This document shows, piece by piece, positions 61,273 through 64,000 of a stretch of DNA of 64,000 bases. The DNA is from Arcobacter sp. LC1 (GTDB lineage Bacteria > Campylobacterota > Campylobacteria > Campylobacterales > Arcobacteraceae). Under the pieces are notes generated by a model. The model was not told the DNA's origin. It saw only the letters and a list, made by a program, of their open reading frames with translations, and ran no database searches. Positions within the stretch are counted from its first letter, which is position 1, and each line of letters begins with the position of its first letter. The stretch lies in assembly GCA_021378565.1 (NCBI GenBank), contig JAACJU010000003.1, positions 62,001 to 126,000 on the forward strand, written 5' to 3'. Made by a program: the position numbers and the translations under genes.

Positions 61273-62139
61273 ATGGTAATTAACACAAATGTAGCAGCAT
61301 TAAATGCGATTGAAAACGAAACTCTAGCTGGCAAAAGACTAACTCAATCTTTAGAAAAATTGTCTTCTGGTCTACAAATCAACAAAGCAAGTGATGACGC
61401 ATCGGGTCTTGCAATTGCGGATAAACTTAGAACTCAGGCCTCAGGTATCTCTCAAGCAATCGCAAATGGTAACTCAGCAGTTGCATTAGTGCAAATTGCA
61501 GATAAAGCTATGGCTGAAGATTCTAATATTTTAGATACTGTAAAACGAAAATTAGTTCAAGCAGCGACAGCTACCACTTCAGGAACAGGTAGAGAAGCGA
61601 TTGCTAAAGATGTTAGTAAGTTACTTCAACAATTAAATAATATTGCGGCACAAACAAACTACAATGGTATGTATCTTTTGCAATATTCAGCAGCTAATTC
61701 TACACAAGCAGCAGATACTTTGACTTTCCAAATGGGTGGGCTAGCAGCAAATACTATGAGTACAGTTTCAGGAGTTAGAGCAAATATTTCTGGACTTGGA
61801 CTTACAACTTTGCTTACACTAACTGAAATTGGTGGTGCAACTCTTGGCTTATCTGCAACACACGCAAGAGATCAAATGATTATAGTCGATCATGCTTTAT
61901 CAAAAATGAATGAATGGAGAGCTGATTTTGGTTCAACTCAAAATCAAGTTGAATCTGCGGTTAGAAATATGAATTCACAAGAAACAAATATTAAAGCTGC
62001 TGAGTCTGTTATTAGAGATGTTGATTATGCTGCAGAATCTGCTAAATTTTCTCAAGAAAGCATAATAGCTAAAGCTGGAACTTACGCGATTAGTCAATCA
62101 GCTCAAATTCAGAAAAATGTATTAAGATTATTACAATAA
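61273..62139 (+). CDS. flagellin 1, short form
   Basis: A 288-residue filament protein with the conserved N terminus MVINTNVAALNAIENETLAG, then LEKLSSGLQINKASDDASGL and GISQAIANGNSAVALVQIAD, and the C terminus (NMNSQETNIKAAESVIRDVD; AQIQKNVLRLLQ). It lacks the variable D2/D3 central domains of ~280 residues found in C. jejuni flagellins, so it is close to a D0/D1-only protein. Flagellin is secreted through the flagellar type III apparatus. The LQQLNNIAAQTNYNG segment replaces the TLR5 motif of enterobacteria, as in other epsilonproteobacteria. A second flagellin lies 888 bases downstream. Confidence 0.96.
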   Translation: MVINTNVAALNAIENETLAGKRLTQSLEKLSSGLQINKASDDASGLAIADKLRTQASGISQAIANGNSAVALVQIADKAMAEDSNILDTVKRKLVQAATATTSGTGREAIAKDVSKLLQQLNNIAAQTNYNGMYLLQYSAANSTQAADTLTFQMGGLAANTMSTVSGVRANISGLGLTTLLTLTEIGGATLGLSATHARDQMIIVDHALSKMNEWRADFGSTQNQVESAVRNMNSQETNIKAAESVIRDVDYAAESAKFSQESIIAKAGTYAISQSAQIQKNVLRLLQ

Positions 62140-62179
62140 TTTTTAGTTTGAGTTTTAATAAATGAAAAGTATAAGACTA

Positions 62180-62213
62180 CATACTAAAACTACAAAACGG
62201 TAGGTTTAGTATG
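62180..62213 (+). promoter_or_regulatory. hairpin covering the start of the 65-codon ORF
   Basis: CATACTAAAACTAC (62180-62193) pairs with GTAGGTTTAGTATG (62200-62213), 13 of 14 positions, with a 6-base AAAACG loop. It begins 40 bases after the flagellin 1 stop. The downstream arm holds both the best ribosome-binding sequence (GGTAGG) and the ATG at 62211. No U-tract follows, so it is not a typical terminator; sequestration of the start is suggested. Confidence 0.6.
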
Positions 62214-62408
62214 AATGAAATAAACGATAGCATACCTAAAAATATTATCAAAATTCAAAAAAAACTAGCTAGCTTTGAAAAAGGCTCTAGGAATTATGTA
62301 AAATATACAAAAATATTAAGAAAACATATAAAAAACCTTACTATGAAAAAAAGACTTCATTCAAATATCAAAACTATTGAAGAAGCTAAAAAAATATCTG
62401 GGTACTAA
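62211..62408 (+). CDS. 65-residue basic protein between the flagellins
   Basis: A small Lys/Ile-rich protein (starts MNEINDSIPKNIIKIQKKLA; contains FEKGSRNYVKYTKILRKHI and ends KTIEEAKKISGY) with predicted helical, coiled-coil-prone character. It has no signal peptide, membrane helix or cysteine. The ribosome-binding site GGTAGG and the ATG lie in the downstream arm of a hairpin. I do not recognise the family. Position between two flagellin genes suggests a flagellum-related role or a co-transcribed regulator, but a chance ORF is not excluded. Confidence 0.5.
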   Translation: MNEINDSIPKNIIKIQKKLASFEKGSRNYVKYTKILRKHIKNLTMKKRLHSNIKTIEEAKKISGY

Positions 62409-62465
62409 AACTCTCTCTTCTTTTTTTATTTTTAATTTTCTTCTTTCGTTTTTATTTTATCTCTG

Positions 62466-62495
62466 TTTTTTCTAGTGCTTTATTTTAAATAATCT
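62466..62495. repeat. 30-bp direct repeat, copy A
   Basis: TTTTTTCTAGTGCTTTATTT followed by TAAATAATCT. It matches 62570-62599 at 28 of 30 positions, 104 bases apart, in the flagellin 1-2 gap. Confidence 0.85.
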
Positions 62496-62569
62496 ATAAA
62501 AAACGGTTTTAGATTCTAAATATTTCTAAATATTTTAGTAAAAAATAAAAAACTACAATAATTCTTTTC

Positions 62570-62599
62570 TTTTTTCTAGTGCTTTATTTAAATTAATCT
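62570..62599. repeat. 30-bp direct repeat, copy B
   Basis: TTTTTTCTAGTGCTTTATTT followed by AAATTAATCT, the second copy of the 30-bp repeat in the flagellin gap. Confidence 0.85.
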
Positions 62600-62917
62600 G
62601 TACAATAATGCCTATATTAAAAATATTTTAGATAAATAATAAAAAATTAAAAGCTTTTGTCGCTGACTTAAACTATAATTTAATTCAAATTAATTCAAAA
62701 TTACTGCTATTTATTGCTAAATTTTTACTATTTCATAAAATTTTAGCTATCAAAAAACTCTTTTTATGATTAAAAACTCAAAATTTTCAAAAAATATTAG
62801 CTTTCAAAGCCCATGAAAACGCTAAAACACCTAAATTTACTAAACTTTTCTCAAAATTAGTTTATATTTAAGCTAAAATTTAGAATTGTAGTGTCATACT
62901 TTCATTAGTTATTTTAT

Positions 62918-63027
62918 AGGGGTTGATTAACTCCGAAGATTTACGTCTATGCTTGTGGATAATTACAAGAATGTATCAAGGCTTCCTGTCGTCAGGATAA
63001 ACTTTTTCATAATGGAAAGGATTTATT
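62918..63027 (+). promoter_or_regulatory. structured leader of flagellin 2 with CsrA-type GGA loop
   Basis: Three stem-loops lie in the last 110 bases before the ATG: GGGGTT-GATT-AACTCC (with one G-U), CTTGT-GGATAATT-ACAAG (62952-62969), and TCCTG-TCGT-CAGGA (62984-62997). The middle one shows GGA in an unpaired loop, the classic CsrA site form. AAAGGATT forms the ribosome-binding site with another GGA. CsrA/FliW control of flaA translation is known in C. jejuni. Confidence 0.55.
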
Positions 63028-63900
63028 ATGGTAATTAACACAAATGTAGCAGCATTAACTGCAATAGAACACGAAACAGAAACATCTAAAAAGCTAGGTC
63101 AATCTTTAGAGAAGCTATCTTCTGGTTTAGAAATCAACAAAGCAAGTGATGATGCGTCTGGTCTTGCAATTGCGGATAAACTTAGAACTCAAGCATCAGG
63201 TATAAAACAATCAATTGCGAATGGTAACTCAGCAGTTGCATTGATGCAAATCGCAGATAAAGCTATGGGTGAGCAGTCTACTATTTTAGATACTGTGAAA
63301 CAAAAATTAATCCAAGCAGCAACAGCAACTACTTCAAAATCCGGTAGGGACGCGATAGCTAAAGATGTTGGTAAATTGCTTCAACAATTAAATAATATTG
63401 CGGCACAAACAAACTACAATGGAATGTATCTTTTACAATATTCGGCAACTAGTCAAACATCAGCAGATGCACTTACTTTTCAAATGGGTAACTTAGCAGC
63501 AAATACTATGAGTACAGTTACAGGTGTTCGAGCAAATATTGATGGCTTAGGATTAACTTCGCTTAAAACATATGCTGATGTTGGAAATGCAACTTTAGGT
63601 GGAATAGGTTTAAGTGCTACACATGCAAGAGCTGAAATGGCAAGTGTTGATAAATCTTTATCGAAAATGAATGCATGGAGAGCTGACTTTGGTTCAACTC
63701 AAAATCAACTTGAATCTGCAGTTAGAAATATGGATTCGCAAGAAACAAACCTAAAAGCAGCTGAGTCTGTCATTAGAGATGTTGATTACGCATCAGAAAG
63801 TGCTACATTTTCAGAAGAAAATATCATAGCAAAAGCGGGAACTTACGCCATAAGTCAGGCTAATGCCACACAAAAAAATGTATTAAGATTGCTTCAATAA
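63028..63900 (+). CDS. flagellin 2, short form
   Basis: A 290-residue filament protein closely related to flagellin 1. The N terminus MVINTNVAALTAIEHETETS, LSSGLEINKASDDASGLAIA and the C terminus NMDSQETNLKAAESVIRDVD and ATQKNVLRLLQ are conserved; the central part differs (LGLTSLKTYADVGNATLGG). Like flagellin 1 it lacks large D2/D3 domains. The pair likely forms the filament, as FlaA and FlaB do in C. jejuni; which is the major one cannot be told. Its leader is more structured than that of flagellin 1, suggesting translational control. Confidence 0.96.
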   Translation: MVINTNVAALTAIEHETETSKKLGQSLEKLSSGLEINKASDDASGLAIADKLRTQASGIKQSIANGNSAVALMQIADKAMGEQSTILDTVKQKLIQAATATTSKSGRDAIAKDVGKLLQQLNNIAAQTNYNGMYLLQYSATSQTSADALTFQMGNLAANTMSTVTGVRANIDGLGLTSLKTYADVGNATLGGIGLSATHARAEMASVDKSLSKMNAWRADFGSTQNQLESAVRNMDSQETNLKAAESVIRDVDYASESATFSEENIIAKAGTYAISQANATQKNVLRLLQ

Positions 63901-64000
63901 TAAAGCATCATAATAGTATTTAAAAAATTTAAGTAAATCCAATACAAGGAGAATAAATAAAAAGAAAGAAATGAGTTTTAGGTTTTTGTTCTAGATTTGA

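Larger units (their letters stand above)
62409..63027 (+). other. 619-base intergenic region before flagellin 2
   Basis: The region is extremely AT-rich and has no convincing gene. It contains an approximate 30-bp direct repeat (62466-62495 and 62570-62599) and, at its 3' end, the structured leader of flagellin 2. I saw no clear terminator for flagellin 1 and no confident sigma-28 or sigma-54 promoter. Confidence 0.6.

Overview
The window is AT-rich chromosomal DNA from a Campylobacterota bacterium, most likely a member of Campylobacter or a close relative. The main support is gene order that I recall from Campylobacter jejuni: yceD-rpmF-plsX-fabH; hypothetical-acyltransferase-miaB-HP0268-like followed by divergent nusA; rluA/purB/nrdA; cdsA-dxr-tsaD; and the glmU-coaBC-uppS-prepilin peptidase-truA neighbourhood. 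Menaquinone made by the futalosine route (mqnE), periplasmic nitrate reductase and an EptC/DgkA envelope cluster fit the same group. The two flagellins are only 288 and 290 residues long, about half the C. jejuni length and closer to what is known from Arcobacter, so I do not name a species.

Layout. 1-2.5 kb: phospholipid and fatty-acid initiation (yceD end, rpmF, plsX, fabH). 2.7-5.6 kb, minus strand: pyrB-pabB-pabC and an SspB-like gene, divergent from argD. 7.1-9.4 kb is an accessory patch: a transglycosylase-like gene and an orphan PD-(D/E)XK nuclease gene enclosed by two 165-bp direct copies of the 3' end of pyk. 9.2-13.6 kb: pyk and a large FAD/Fe-S D-lactate dehydrogenase-type enzyme. 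13.9-19.0 kb: a nap operon (A-B-F-D) with a divergent Crp/Fnr-family regulator and a palindromic operator between them. 19.1-24.7 kb: a 38-residue small membrane protein gene, a K+/H+ antiporter, DUF423, BioF, carbonic anhydrase and mqnE. 24.8-33.2 kb: a PilMNO-like membrane protein, acyltransferase, miaB, an HP0268-like protein, nusA, cysS with a cysteine-rich tail, and a flavodoxin operon behind a Fur-like box. 33.3-36.2 kb: lipid A phosphoethanolamine transferase, PAP2 phosphatase and diacylglycerol kinase. 36.3-45.5 kb, minus strand: dsbD, psd, ilvD, a SUI1-domain protein, tsaD, several small genes, dxr and cdsA. 45.6-51.6 kb: rluA-type synthase, purB, nrdA, nrdB, then a 9-bp minisatellite. 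51.9-59.6 kb, minus strand: truA, an LptF/G-type permease, prepilin peptidase, uppS, coaBC, glmU and a Suv3-like helicase. 59.7-64 kb: trmA and two flagellin genes that flank a 65-codon ORF, with structured leaders.

Most of the window is housekeeping. The points that merit attention are the pyk-flanked nuclease module, the cysteine-rich tail on cysteinyl-tRNA synthetase, a small ORF between the flagellins whose ribosome-binding site and start codon lie in a hairpin, a CsrA-type hairpin in the second flagellin leader, the unusual nap operon with a lipoprotein NapB and no quinol-dehydrogenase genes, and a recurring pattern of Lys/Glu-rich slippage-type insertions in conserved enzymes. No tRNA, rRNA, CRISPR array or insertion sequence was seen.
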